Of a stretch of 64,000 nt of DNA, positions 40,630 to 48,727 are shown one piece after another. The translations under genes and the position numbers were made by a program. Source of the DNA: Idiomarina loihiensis (lineage in GTDB: Bacteria; Pseudomonadota; Gammaproteobacteria; Enterobacterales; Alteromonadaceae); assembly GCF_024584785.1 (NCBI RefSeq), contig NZ_CP074112.1, positions 806,001 through 870,000 on the forward strand, read 5' to 3'. Position 1 is the stretch's first letter. The number at the start of each line of letters is the position of its first letter. The notes beneath the pieces are model-generated. The model was not told the origin of the DNA. It worked only from the letters and a program-made list of their open reading frames with translations, and did not search any database.

Positions 40630-41647
40630 GTTGTTCTTTCCTTACTTGCGGATACCGCCATGCATGCAATAGCTCAACCAGCACATTAACTAGCAGAATT
40701 AAGCTTGCTAACACTAAAATACCTGCCTGCATAACCGGGTAATCGCGCTCATAAATGCTTTTGACTAACCAACTGCCGAGGCCCGGCCAATTAAAAATAA
40801 CTTCAGTAATAATGATGTTTGTCATTAACACACTAAATTGCAGGCCCAATTGACGCACTACTGGTTGCAGGGCATTAGGAATAATGTGTCGGAATAAAAT
40901 ACGGCTATCAGCTAAACCACGAGCTCGTGCCGCTTTAATGTAATTTTGTTGCAGCACATCGAGCATGGCATTGCGCATAATACGAATGAGCATAGTCATC
41001 GGCATTAACGACAATACCAAGACCGGCAACCACAAGTGGGCTAGGGCATCAATAAATGCTGCTGGGCGGTAGGGCATATCACTGCGCCAGATATCCCAAA
41101 GAATCGAGCCACTCTGTAATTCAATATTATAAAGTGGATTAATTTGTCCTGAGATGGGACTCCAGCCCAGCTTGACAGCAAACAACAGAATAAAAAGTTG
41201 TGCTAACCAAAAGACCGGAATGGAATAAGTACTTAAACTCAATCCCATAATCACGCGATCGAGAGGTCCTCGTTGCTGTAATGCCGCATATATGCCGAGT
41301 GGCAAGCCTAGTAATAATGCCAGCGCCATGGCTAATAAGCCAAGCTCAAGGGTTGCGCCAAACAGCGGTTGTAATTGAGCAAAAACGTCTGTTTGACTGG
41401 CTAGGGAGTTGCCCCATTGCCCGGCCAAAAGATGGTCAATAAACCCCACATATTGCTGCAAAATACCGCTATCAAAACCACGTGCGTCAACCGCTTGCTG
41501 GTAGGCGTAGCTGCTCTGATCACGGATTCCGGTCATGTTGGTGAGGGGATCACCAGGAAACCAATAATTCAGTGCAAACACAAATAGGCTTAACAGCCAC
41601 AGCGTAATGATAAAAAGAATGAGTCGGCGTAAACTATAACGGAGCAT
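40616..41647 (-). CDS. sapB: Peptide ABC transporter permease SapB
   Basis: A DppB/OppB-type permease that pairs with SapC. It has the N-terminal helix LRRLILFIITLWLLSLFVFAL, the AGQWGNSL region, then the EAA loop YIKAARARGLADSRILFRHIIPNAL and VITEVIFNWPGLGSWLV. Length 343. It overlaps sapA by 14 bases. Confidence 0.93.
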   Translation of the reverse strand: MLRYSLRRLILFIITLWLLSLFVFALNYWFPGDPLTNMTGIRDQSSYAYQQAVDARGFDSGILQQYVGFIDHLLAGQWGNSLASQTDVFAQLQPLFGATLELGLLAMALALLLGLPLGIYAALQQRGPLDRVIMGLSLSTYSIPVFWLAQLFILLFAVKLGWSPISGQINPLYNIELQSGSILWDIWRSDMPYRPAAFIDALAHLWLPVLVLSLMPMTMLIRIMRNAMLDVLQQNYIKAARARGLADSRILFRHIIPNALQPVVRQLGLQFSVLMTNIIITEVIFNWPGLGSWLVKSIYERDYPVMQAGILVLASLILLVNVLVELLHAWRYPQVRKEQHAEH

Positions 41648-43268
41648 CGGTTAGCCTCCGTGCCTTGCGAAAACTGAGGCCGCCATACGGGGGTAACTCA
41701 ACTCCTTGAATATCAGCGCGATGGGCTTGAAACCGCAATGAATTGGCAATGGGCACCAGCGGGGCTTGTTGCATCACGTAATTTTCAATCTGTTGGTAGA
41801 GTTGTTTACGTTGCTGCGGTTCAGTCTCAGTGATGGCTTCGACCAAGAGCTGATCAAATTCAGGATCGCACCATTGGGTCCGATTGTTACCACTGCGGGT
41901 TGCCGCACAACTCAAGATGGGGCGGAAAAAGTTATCCGGATCGGCATTGTCAGCCACCCAGCCAATCAAAACGCTATCATGCTCTCCGCGAGCCAGCCGT
42001 TGCCGAAAGGTATTCCATTCGTAACTGATAATATCTGCCTGCACACCAATACGAGCTAAATCTGCTTGCATAAGTTCGCTCATACGCTGTGCATTAGGGT
42101 TGTAAGCACGTTGTACCGGCATCGCCCAAATATTCATGCTAAATCCGTTGGGGTAGCCCGCTTGTTGTAGTAGTTCAATGGCTTTAGCTGGATCGTAAGG
42201 ATAGGCTTGGGGTTCAGCGCTATAAGCCCAAGACGTCTCTGGTAGCATGCCACTGGCGAGCCGGGCTTTACCGCCGTAGATGTTCTGGATAATGGCAGGA
42301 CGATTAATCGCATGAGCTAAGGCTTGACGCACCAAAGGATTATCAAAAGGGGGGCGCTTGGTATTAAAGGCCCAAAACGACAAACTTGGGTTCACTGCGC
42401 TAGCTACTTCAATTTCAGCTTGCGTATCAAGCTGAGCTAATTCGTCAATCAGTGGATAAGGAATGACGTCACATTCGCCGGTCAGGAGTTTCAACATCCG
42501 CTTATTGGCGTTGGGAGTAATCACATACACTAACTGAGTGATATGCGGCTGCGAGCGCCAATAGTCGGGATGGTTACGATAGCGAATAACAAAATCTTTA
42601 CGAAATTCATCAAACACAAAGGGACCGGTGCCGATAGGAAGCCTATCGATATCGCTTGGTGTTCCTTGAGCGAGCAGCTGAGCACCGTATTCGGCTGCTA
42701 AGATCACATTAAAATCAGTAGCTAAGTTGGCTAAAAATGAACTATCCGCTTGGTTCAACCAGAAATCAACGGTGTGATCATCGACGCGTTCTACTCGTTT
42801 AATTAAGCGCATTAAACCGCTGGAGCGAAAAAATGGGTACCGGCCGCCGCCAACGTCATGATAGGGATGTTGTTCGTTGAGCCAACGGTTGAAACTAAAA
42901 AGTACATCATCAGCGTTAAACGGACGACTGGGCTGGAACCATGCAGTTTGATGAAAAGCTACCTGCTGTCTGAGCTTAAAACGATACCTGGTACCTTGGT
43001 CGAAGGCTTGCCATTGGGTTGCTAACGCGGGAATAAATTGCTGTTGCTCAGCGTCATAATCAATCAGCCGATCGTAGAGTTGCGCCGAGGTTGCATCAAC
43101 GGTGGTGCCGGAAGTACCTAACTGTGGATTAAAGCTCTCTGGATTACCCTCAGAACAATACACCAAGCCCTCACTTAACGGGGCCGGTAGTTGGTTATTG
43201 TCATTACATGCGCTTAAAATTAAAACGCTAGTAACTGCGGTAAGCAAACATACCGGTTTAAGGAACAC
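41634..43268 (-). CDS. sapA: Peptide ABC transporter substrate-binding lipoprotein SapA
   Basis: A family 5 solute-binding protein for the Sap transporter, which in enterics binds antimicrobial peptides, haem or polyamine-like ligands. The N terminus carries a lipobox (LILSAC), so this copy is probably lipid-anchored. Family features: EGLVYCSEGNPESFNPQLGT, FNADDVLFSFNRW, IGTGPFVFDEF, FNTKRPPFDNPLVRQALAHA. Length 544. Seven bases separate it from pspF, so the sap genes and the psp regulator probably share a transcript. Confidence 0.92.
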   Translation of the reverse strand: MFLKPVCLLTAVTSVLILSACNDNNQLPAPLSEGLVYCSEGNPESFNPQLGTSGTTVDATSAQLYDRLIDYDAEQQQFIPALATQWQAFDQGTRYRFKLRQQVAFHQTAWFQPSRPFNADDVLFSFNRWLNEQHPYHDVGGGRYPFFRSSGLMRLIKRVERVDDHTVDFWLNQADSSFLANLATDFNVILAAEYGAQLLAQGTPSDIDRLPIGTGPFVFDEFRKDFVIRYRNHPDYWRSQPHITQLVYVITPNANKRMLKLLTGECDVIPYPLIDELAQLDTQAEIEVASAVNPSLSFWAFNTKRPPFDNPLVRQALAHAINRPAIIQNIYGGKARLASGMLPETSWAYSAEPQAYPYDPAKAIELLQQAGYPNGFSMNIWAMPVQRAYNPNAQRMSELMQADLARIGVQADIISYEWNTFRQRLARGEHDSVLIGWVADNADPDNFFRPILSCAATRSGNNRTQWCDPEFDQLLVEAITETEPQQRKQLYQQIENYVMQQAPLVPIANSLRFQAHRADIQGVELPPYGGLSFRKARRLTDAPL

Positions 43269-43275
43269 GCTAACC

Positions 43276-44379
43276 TCAACTTTCTAGTAGTTGGTACTTT
43301 TTTAAGTAGCCACGTAATTGATGATAGGTTAAACCGAGCAATTCTGCGGTTTTCTTTTGATTAAATTGCGATTGCTGTAGCGCATGCTGCAATAGACTGA
43401 CCTCAAAGTCAGCACTAACCTGTTTAAAATCGATGTTGCCGCAGTTAAAGTCGGGCAGGTTAGAGTCGGACATGTCTTTACTGCTAGGCGGCTCGGCGGT
43501 AGTGTCTGTAACATAGTCAGTGCTTGCTGGTGGTTGCTTATCCGTTGCTGATGGCGACGCCCCGGGATTTGTTCGATGGGCGGCAGCTTGCGGTCGATAA
43601 GGACTGGCAAAGGGATCAATAATAATCTGCTGTACAGGAATCTGGCCGCTGCCGAGCCGATATACCGAGCGCTCCACCACATTCTTAAGTTCACGCACAT
43701 TACCAGGCCAATGGTAATCGAGTAGCGTTCTGCGAGCTTGTTCAGTAAACCCACTGAACAACTCATAACCCAACTCGCGCGCCATTTGAATGGCAAAATG
43801 CTCAGCTAGCTGCAAAATATCTTCACGTCGCTCACGCAGCGGTGGCAGGGTAATCACGTCAAAAGCTAAGCGGTCGAGTAGGTCGGCGCGAAACTTACCT
43901 TGTGCAGCCAATGTTGGCAAATCTTCATTAGTGGCAGCGATGAGCCGAGCATCAACGCGCACTGTTTTACTGCCGCCAACCCGTTCAAATTCTCCATATT
44001 CAATCACCCGAAGTAACTTTTCTTGCACTAACGTGGAGGTGTTGGCTAACTCATCAAGGAATAGGCTACCCCCATCGGCGCGTTCAAAGCGGCCTTCGTG
44101 GCGCTTTTGTGCACCCGTAAAGGCGCCTACTTCGTGTCCGAATAATTCACTTTCGAGCAGACTTTCACTCAGCGCGGCACAATTAAGCTTGATGTAGTTT
44201 TGTTGCCAGCGTTTGGAGAGGTAATGCAGTCGCGCTGCTATCAGTTCTTTACCGGTACCGCGTTCACCAATGATGAGAACGGGCTTATCTAACGGCGCAA
44301 CTTGCGATACATGTTCTAATACCGCAAGAAAACTATTGGCTTGGCCGAGTAAATTATCGGCATCGCGAAACCGGCTCAT
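43276..44379 (-). CDS. pspF: Sigma-54 activator PspF (phage shock operon)
   Basis: An enhancer-binding AAA+ activator without a receiver domain. Walker A GERGTGKE, the sigma-54 contact loop GAFTGA, Walker B LFLDELA, and ATNEDL are all intact. The C-terminal Fis-type helix-turn-helix is QKKTAELLGLTYHQLRGYLK. A low-complexity linker of about 80 residues (Pro/Ser/Thr-rich) separates them, making it longer (367) than E. coli PspF (325). PspA normally inhibits it. The start is ATG 44379; GTG 44391 is an alternative. It is divergent from pspA. Confidence 0.95.
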   Translation of the reverse strand: MSRFRDADNLLGQANSFLAVLEHVSQVAPLDKPVLIIGERGTGKELIAARLHYLSKRWQQNYIKLNCAALSESLLESELFGHEVGAFTGAQKRHEGRFERADGGSLFLDELANTSTLVQEKLLRVIEYGEFERVGGSKTVRVDARLIAATNEDLPTLAAQGKFRADLLDRLAFDVITLPPLRERREDILQLAEHFAIQMARELGYELFSGFTEQARRTLLDYHWPGNVRELKNVVERSVYRLGSGQIPVQQIIIDPFASPYRPQAAAHRTNPGASPSATDKQPPASTDYVTDTTAEPPSSKDMSDSNLPDFNCGNIDFKQVSADFEVSLLQHALQQSQFNQKKTAELLGLTYHQLRGYLKKYQLLES

Positions 44380-44410
44380 ATCAGGCACCACTCATTATTG
44401 TTGTTATTGG

Positions 44411-44432
44411 TGAAATTCACTAATTATTAGTG
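44411..44432. promoter_or_regulatory. Candidate PspF enhancer (upstream activating sequence)
   Basis: CACTAATTATTAGTG (44418-44432) is a perfect palindrome around a central T, adjoining a second short palindrome TGAAATTCA (44411-44419). It lies about 120 bases before the predicted pspA start, where PspF sites sit in E. coli, and close to the pspF start, which would allow autorepression. Assignment to PspF is inferred from position. Confidence 0.5.
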
Positions 44433-44489
44433 TATTTGATAAATGCTGCAGGTCAAATTTAATTGATGTCAGAATGTTTTATCATTACT

Positions 44490-44502
44490 AATCAATGTGT
44501 TA
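44490..44502 (+). promoter_or_regulatory. Candidate IHF-binding site
   Basis: AATCAATGTGTTA matches the IHF consensus WATCAANNNNTTR exactly. It lies between the palindromic enhancer and the sigma-54 promoter, the position needed to bend DNA for PspF contact. Confidence 0.6.
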
Positions 44503-44518
44503 CTTGAAATATAAAAAG

Positions 44519-44536
44519 TTGGCACGGTATCTGCAT
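44519..44536 (+). promoter_or_regulatory. Sigma-54 promoter of pspA
   Basis: TTGGCACGGTATCTGCAT at 44519-44536 has GG at 44521-44522 and GC at 44533-44534 with exactly ten bases between, and matches TGGCAC-N5-TTGC-type elements well. It is 86 bases upstream of pspA. Confidence 0.85.
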
Positions 44537-44621
44537 TACTTTTTACTGAGTAGACAAACTGACAATCCCACACTGATTTAACTAGTGATGAGTATTTTCG
44601 ACAATTAATGAGGAATTAACA

Positions 44622-45293
44622 ATGGGTATCTTTTCACGTTTTACAGATATCGTAAATTCAAACTTAAACGCATTACTGGATAAAGCTGAAGATCCGGAAA
44701 AAATGGTACGTTTAATCATCCAAGAAATGGAAGACACCTTAGTTGAGGTGCGTTCAACTTCAGCCCGCTTAATTGCGGAAAAGAAAGACAGCGAGCGACA
44801 GTTGGCGCGTGTTCAAAATGAAGTCAACGAGTGGCAAAACAAAGCTGAATTGGCGTTAAGCAAAGATCGTGAAGATTTGGCTCGATTAGCGCTAACCGAG
44901 AAGCAAAAGGCCAGTGCTGAGGCGGCAAGTTTGCAAGGCGATGTGAATCGTGTTGAAGAACACTTGCAACGCCTGAGCGAAGAAGTTGGCCAACTGCAAG
45001 AAAAACTAGCCGATGCCAAAGCTCGGCAGAAAACCATTATCATGCGGCAACGAGCGGCGAGCAGTCGCTTGGAAGTAAAAAAACGTATTGATAGCGGTAA
45101 AATCGATGATGCAATGCTACGCTTTGAGCGCTATGAAAGTAAAATCGATGACCTAGAATCGCAAGTTGAAGCTTATGATTTAGGTAAGAAAACGCTTCGT
45201 GATGAGTTTGCTCAATTAGAAGCAGATGACAAAATCACTGATGAGCTAGAAGCCCTAAAAGCAAAAGTAAAAGAACAAAAATCAGCGGACTAA
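44622..45293 (+). CDS. pspA: Phage shock protein A
   Basis: An ESCRT-III/Vipp1-like coiled-coil protein that binds PspF in unstressed cells and stabilises damaged inner membrane. The amphipathic N-terminal helix MGIFSRFTDIVNSNLNALLD and the long helical hairpin (EDPEKMVRLIIQEMEDTLVE, ARQKTIIMRQRAASSRLEV) are typical. Length 223, as in E. coli. GAGG precedes the ATG. Expression should depend on sigma-54 and PspF from the sites upstream. Confidence 0.97.
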   Translation: MGIFSRFTDIVNSNLNALLDKAEDPEKMVRLIIQEMEDTLVEVRSTSARLIAEKKDSERQLARVQNEVNEWQNKAELALSKDREDLARLALTEKQKASAEAASLQGDVNRVEEHLQRLSEEVGQLQEKLADAKARQKTIIMRQRAASSRLEVKKRIDSGKIDDAMLRFERYESKIDDLESQVEAYDLGKKTLRDEFAQLEADDKITDELEALKAKVKEQKSAD

Positions 45294-45389
45294 GAGAGCC
45301 CGTTGATGCCTTTAGCTGGGCCGGGCTGGTGCGACAATAACGCATCTAACGGTTCAGCTTATTAACCAAATAAAACGAGATCAGACACA

Positions 45390-45626
45390 ATGGATTTATT
45401 AGCTTCTTTAATTTCTGCGCCAATTATTATTTTTATGGTGATAGTGGCGCCTTTGTGGATCATCATGCACTATCGCAGCCAGCGTAAATTGAACGAAGGC
45501 CTATCGCAGCAGGAATTACTGCAATTGCAAGAATTGGCCCATCAGGCCGAGCGTATGCAAGAGCGTATTAAAACGCTTGAAGCTATTCTTGATGCCGAGG
45601 CACCTCAGTGGAGAAACCGAGTATGA
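45390..45626 (+). CDS. pspB: Phage shock protein B
   Basis: A small inner-membrane sensor that, with PspC, relieves PspA inhibition of PspF. It has one N-terminal membrane helix (ISAPIIIFMVIVAPLWIIMHY) and a cytoplasmic coiled-coil tail (LLQLQELAHQAERMQERIKT). Length 78. Its stop overlaps the pspC ATG by four bases. Confidence 0.93.
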   Translation: MDLLASLISAPIIIFMVIVAPLWIIMHYRSQRKLNEGLSQQELLQLQELAHQAERMQERIKTLEAILDAEAPQWRNRV

Positions 45627-46009
45627 GTGACCTAAGCAAACGGGGACCCTTAGCGCGCAGCAAAAAGGACGCCAAAATCTCGGGCGTTTGCGCAGGTATT
45701 GCCGAGTACTTCAACATTGAAGTCTGGTTGGTGCGGCTGGTTGCAGCTTCCTTCCTGATTTTCAGTGGTACGTTAGCGGTTATCGTCTATTTTGTGGCCT
45801 ATTTTATTATGGACGAGAAAAAAGCGGACGATAAAGCGGCCCATACTGTTGAAATAAAAACTAAGGTTTGGCAAGGAGGACAACCTCCGCAGCGAGCTTT
45901 TCATGAAATCGCAAAAGAGTTTAATGAACTTGAGCAAAGCTTGCAGCGGCTAGAGGGTTATGTCACCTCTAATGCTTACAAAATCGACCGCGAATTAAAG
46001 CAGCTGTAA
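45623..46009 (+). CDS. pspC: Phage shock protein C
   Basis: An inner-membrane PspC-domain protein. KDAKISGVCAGIAEYFNIEV, then VRLVAASFLIFSGTLAVIVYFVAYFIMDEK, is the diagnostic domain with its membrane helix, followed by a cytoplasmic tail. The start is ATG 45623 (MSDLSKRGPLARSK), coupled to pspB. About 128 residues. No pspD/E follows; the operon is the minimal pspABC. Confidence 0.95.
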   Translation: MSDLSKRGPLARSKKDAKISGVCAGIAEYFNIEVWLVRLVAASFLIFSGTLAVIVYFVAYFIMDEKKADDKAAHTVEIKTKVWQGGQPPQRAFHEIAKEFNELEQSLQRLEGYVTSNAYKIDRELKQL

Positions 46010-46029
46010 GTTTTTCGTTACGCCTGAGT

Positions 46030-46043
46030 TTGATCCACATCAA
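46030..46043. promoter_or_regulatory. FNR-type binding site
   Basis: TTGATCCACATCAA at 46030-46043 is an exact match to TTGAT-N4-ATCAA. It lies in the gap between pspC and the gamma-lyase gene, about 75 bases before the start codon. Confidence 0.65.
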
Positions 46044-46112
46044 AGTTCAGGATTGCCATAAGGCAGCCTCGCATGCACTCTTGTGGGCAACAACAAGAGG
46101 ATGTTCTGCTTT

Positions 46113-47330
46113 ATGTGCACCAATAATAAACACAAGCACTGGCAGCCAGCGACGGTCACTATCCATGGTGGTAAAGCCAAGGATGAACACGGTGCGCTGG
46201 TCAGCCCTTTATATCAAACAGCGACTTTTGCCTTTGCCAATACTGCGCAGGGGTCAGCACGCTTTGCTGGTGAAGAGCCAGGTTATATTTACAGCCGTTT
46301 AGGCAATCCAACCATTACTGAACTAGAACAGCGAGTGGCAGCGCTAGAGGACTATCCTGCTGCCGCGGCAACAGCAACGGGAATGGGGGCAGTATCAGCG
46401 GCGATGCTGGCGTTTTTGCAACAGGGCGATCATGTGCTGGTATCCGATGCTATCTACGGCTGCAGTTTTGCCTTGTTCTCGCATCTGTTTACCCGCTTCG
46501 GTATCGAGGTGAGCTTTGTTGACATGGCCGATTTAGAGCAGACGGCGGCAGCCATGCAAACGAACACCAAATTGGTCTTTCTCGAGTCGCCGGTTAATCC
46601 TCATCTGAAAGTGATTGATATTGCAGCGGTGGCAGCGATTGCCCATGCTGGCGATGCTAAGTTAGTGGTCGACAATACTTTTATGACCCCGTTACTGCAG
46701 CAACCACGTCGACAAGGTGCTGATTTAGTCTTACATAGCGCCACTAAGTATTTGAATGGCCATGGCGATGTCGTGGCGGGCATCGTTTGTGGTAGTGCTG
46801 AAGATATTGAATTAATCAAACTAACCACCTTAAAAGATATGGGCGCGACCATGAGTCCGCACGATGCTTGGTTAATTTTGCGTGGTTTAAAAACCTTAGA
46901 TGTGCGGATGCAACGTCACTGCGAAAATGCACAGCAGGTTGCTGAGTATCTGCGTGATCATGCTCAAGTGCGTGAGGTTTACTATCCTGGATTTGCTGAT
47001 CATCCAGCTCAGCAACTGATGGGGACACAAATGCATGGTGCCGGGGCGGTGATCGCATTTGAATTATGCGGTGATATCAACACGGCACGACAATTTTTAG
47101 ATAGCTTACAGCTGATTACAATCGCGGTGAGTTTAGGTGATGCAGAAACCCTCATTCAGCATCCCGCCTCAATGACCCATTCGCCCTATACACCAGAGGC
47201 AAGAGCGGCGGCCGGTATCACCGATACCTTAGTGCGGATATCCGTTGGATTAGAAGCTGTTAGCGATATTTTGTCTGACCTAGAGCAGGCGTTCACACAG
47301 TTAACTACAGGGGAGCACCAACATGGGTAA
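46113..47330 (+). CDS. Methionine gamma-lyase-like PLP enzyme
   Basis: A Cys/Met-metabolism PLP-dependent enzyme (cystathionine gamma-lyase superfamily). The PLP Lys is in SATKYLNGHGDVVAG, with VSPLYQTATFAF and YSRLGNPTITELEQRVAALE upstream. AIYGCSFALFSH carries a Cys where cystathionine enzymes have Gly. That Cys is the hallmark of methionine gamma-lyase, which yields methanethiol, ammonia and 2-oxobutyrate. The start is uncertain: ATG 46113 fits the family N terminus and has AAGAGG 12 bases upstream, with ATG 46101 and GTG 46083 as alternatives. It overlaps phhA by eight bases, so they are co-transcribed. Confidence 0.85.
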   Translation: MCTNNKHKHWQPATVTIHGGKAKDEHGALVSPLYQTATFAFANTAQGSARFAGEEPGYIYSRLGNPTITELEQRVAALEDYPAAAATATGMGAVSAAMLAFLQQGDHVLVSDAIYGCSFALFSHLFTRFGIEVSFVDMADLEQTAAAMQTNTKLVFLESPVNPHLKVIDIAAVAAIAHAGDAKLVVDNTFMTPLLQQPRRQGADLVLHSATKYLNGHGDVVAGIVCGSAEDIELIKLTTLKDMGATMSPHDAWLILRGLKTLDVRMQRHCENAQQVAEYLRDHAQVREVYYPGFADHPAQQLMGTQMHGAGAVIAFELCGDINTARQFLDSLQLITIAVSLGDAETLIQHPASMTHSPYTPEARAAAGITDTLVRISVGLEAVSDILSDLEQAFTQLTTGEHQHG

Positions 47331-48126
47331 AACCAGTCAGTACGTGTCGCGGCAACCTGATGAGCACGGCATCATTGCGTGGAGCGATGAAGATAATGCG
47401 GTTTGGCATGATTTGGTTAAACGCCAATTAGAGATCATTCCAGGCAAAGCTTGCGATGAATTCATGCATGGTCTTGATTTATTGCAGTTGCCGCAAGATC
47501 GGATCCCACAATTGCACGAAATAAACCAAGTTTTAGAGGCAACAACCGGCTGGCAGGTAGCACAAGTACCAGCATTGATTCCTTTCGATGAGTTTTTTCG
47601 GTTATTAGCCAATAAACAATTTCCGGTAGCCACTTTTATTCGTACCCGCGAAGAGTTCGACTACTTACAAGAGCCTGATATCTTTCACGAGATTTTTGGC
47701 CATTGTCCGCTGTTAACAAATCCAGCGTTTGCTCACTTTACCCATCAATACGGAAAACTTGGCCTTCATGCTAGCCCCAAAGAGCGGGTTTATTTAGCAA
47801 GGCTCTATTGGTTTACGGTAGAATTTGGATTGCTCAATACCGCTGATGGCTTACGTATTTATGGTGGTGGCATTTTATCGTCACCAGGTGAAACCGAATA
47901 TGCGTTGTACAGTGACCAACCAGAGCGTAAGCCTTTGGCACCGCTAGATGCGTTACGGACACCGTATCGTATTGATATCATGCAACCTATTTATTACACC
48001 TTGGAATCCACTCAACAGCTGTTTGATATTGCGCAGTTAGACATCATGGCATTGGTGCAAGAAGCGATGGAGCTTGGTTTGTTTGAGCCTAAATTTCCGC
48101 CTAAGCCAAAAACTGAAGTGGCCTAA
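47323..48126 (+). CDS. phhA: Phenylalanine 4-monooxygenase
   Basis: Hydroxylates phenylalanine to tyrosine using tetrahydrobiopterin, iron and O2. The iron ligands are in HEIFGHCPLL and the downstream Glu in YWFTVEFGLL; VPALIPFDEFFRLLANKQFPVATFIR is the substrate and cofactor pocket. Length 267, typical of bacterial enzymes. It overlaps the upstream lyase gene and is followed by its recycling partner phhB. Confidence 0.97.
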   Translation: MGKTSQYVSRQPDEHGIIAWSDEDNAVWHDLVKRQLEIIPGKACDEFMHGLDLLQLPQDRIPQLHEINQVLEATTGWQVAQVPALIPFDEFFRLLANKQFPVATFIRTREEFDYLQEPDIFHEIFGHCPLLTNPAFAHFTHQYGKLGLHASPKERVYLARLYWFTVEFGLLNTADGLRIYGGGILSSPGETEYALYSDQPERKPLAPLDALRTPYRIDIMQPIYYTLESTQQLFDIAQLDIMALVQEAMELGLFEPKFPPKPKTEVA

Positions 48127-48171
48127 GTTGTTTTAAGAATTATTTTATTAATACAGTGAATTGAGGAAGTT

Positions 48172-48513
48172 ATGTCTGATTTACACCAGCAAAAATGTGA
48201 AGCCTGTAACGCCAATGCACCTAAAGTTAGCGATGCAGAATTAGCCGAATTAATGCGTGCAATTCCTGATTGGACACCGGTAGTTCGAGATGGCGTGATG
48301 CAATTAGAGCGGCAGTTTAAGTTTAAGAACTTTAAACTGGCGTTAGCCTTTACCAATCGGGTTGCTGATATTGCCGAAGCAGAGTTTCACCACCCAACCT
48401 TAATTACCGAATGGGGTAAAGTAACCGTGGTATGGTGGACTCATGCCATTCAAGGCTTACACAAAAACGACTTTATTATGGCTGCCCGTACCGATACGGT
48501 CTTAGCCGAGTAA
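48172..48513 (+). CDS. phhB: Pterin-4a-carbinolamine dehydratase
   Basis: Regenerates the pterin cofactor after the PhhA reaction. It has the active-site block [21 protein letters not shown] with the conserved His pair, and AIPDWTPV at the N-terminal part. Length 113. A strong terminator follows. Confidence 0.96.
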   Translation: MSDLHQQKCEACNANAPKVSDAELAELMRAIPDWTPVVRDGVMQLERQFKFKNFKLALAFTNRVADIAEAEFHHPTLITEWGKVTVVWWTHAIQGLHKNDFIMAARTDTVLAE

Positions 48514-48555
48514 ACCAGCCCAGCAGTCTTATTGTTGCGGCAGTACGCATATTTT

Positions 48556-48590
48556 AAAGCTTGGTACTTATAGGGTACCAAGCTTTTTTT
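48556..48590 (+). terminator. Rho-independent terminator after phhB
   Basis: AAAGCTTGGTAC (48556-48567) pairs perfectly with GTACCAAGCTTT (48575-48586), followed by a T-run. Confidence 0.93.
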
Positions 48591-48591
48591 G

Positions 48592-48609
48592 TGTATACTT
48601 TGCTTTACA
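48592..48609. promoter_or_regulatory. TyrR box upstream of tyrR/phhR
   Basis: TGTATACTTTGCTTTACA matches TGTAAA-N6-TTTACA at 11 of 12 positions. It overlaps TATACT (48594-48599), a possible -10 box, so it could mediate autorepression of the downstream regulator gene. Confidence 0.65.
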
Positions 48610-48727
48610 TTTGCTCTAACGGTCGGCTTGCCACTATCGGGTTGCTGATCCTAGATCCACTGCGCATGGGTACATGCATTCATTGCAGTGACATTATCGC
48701 AACAACCATTACTACAACAGCGGGTAA

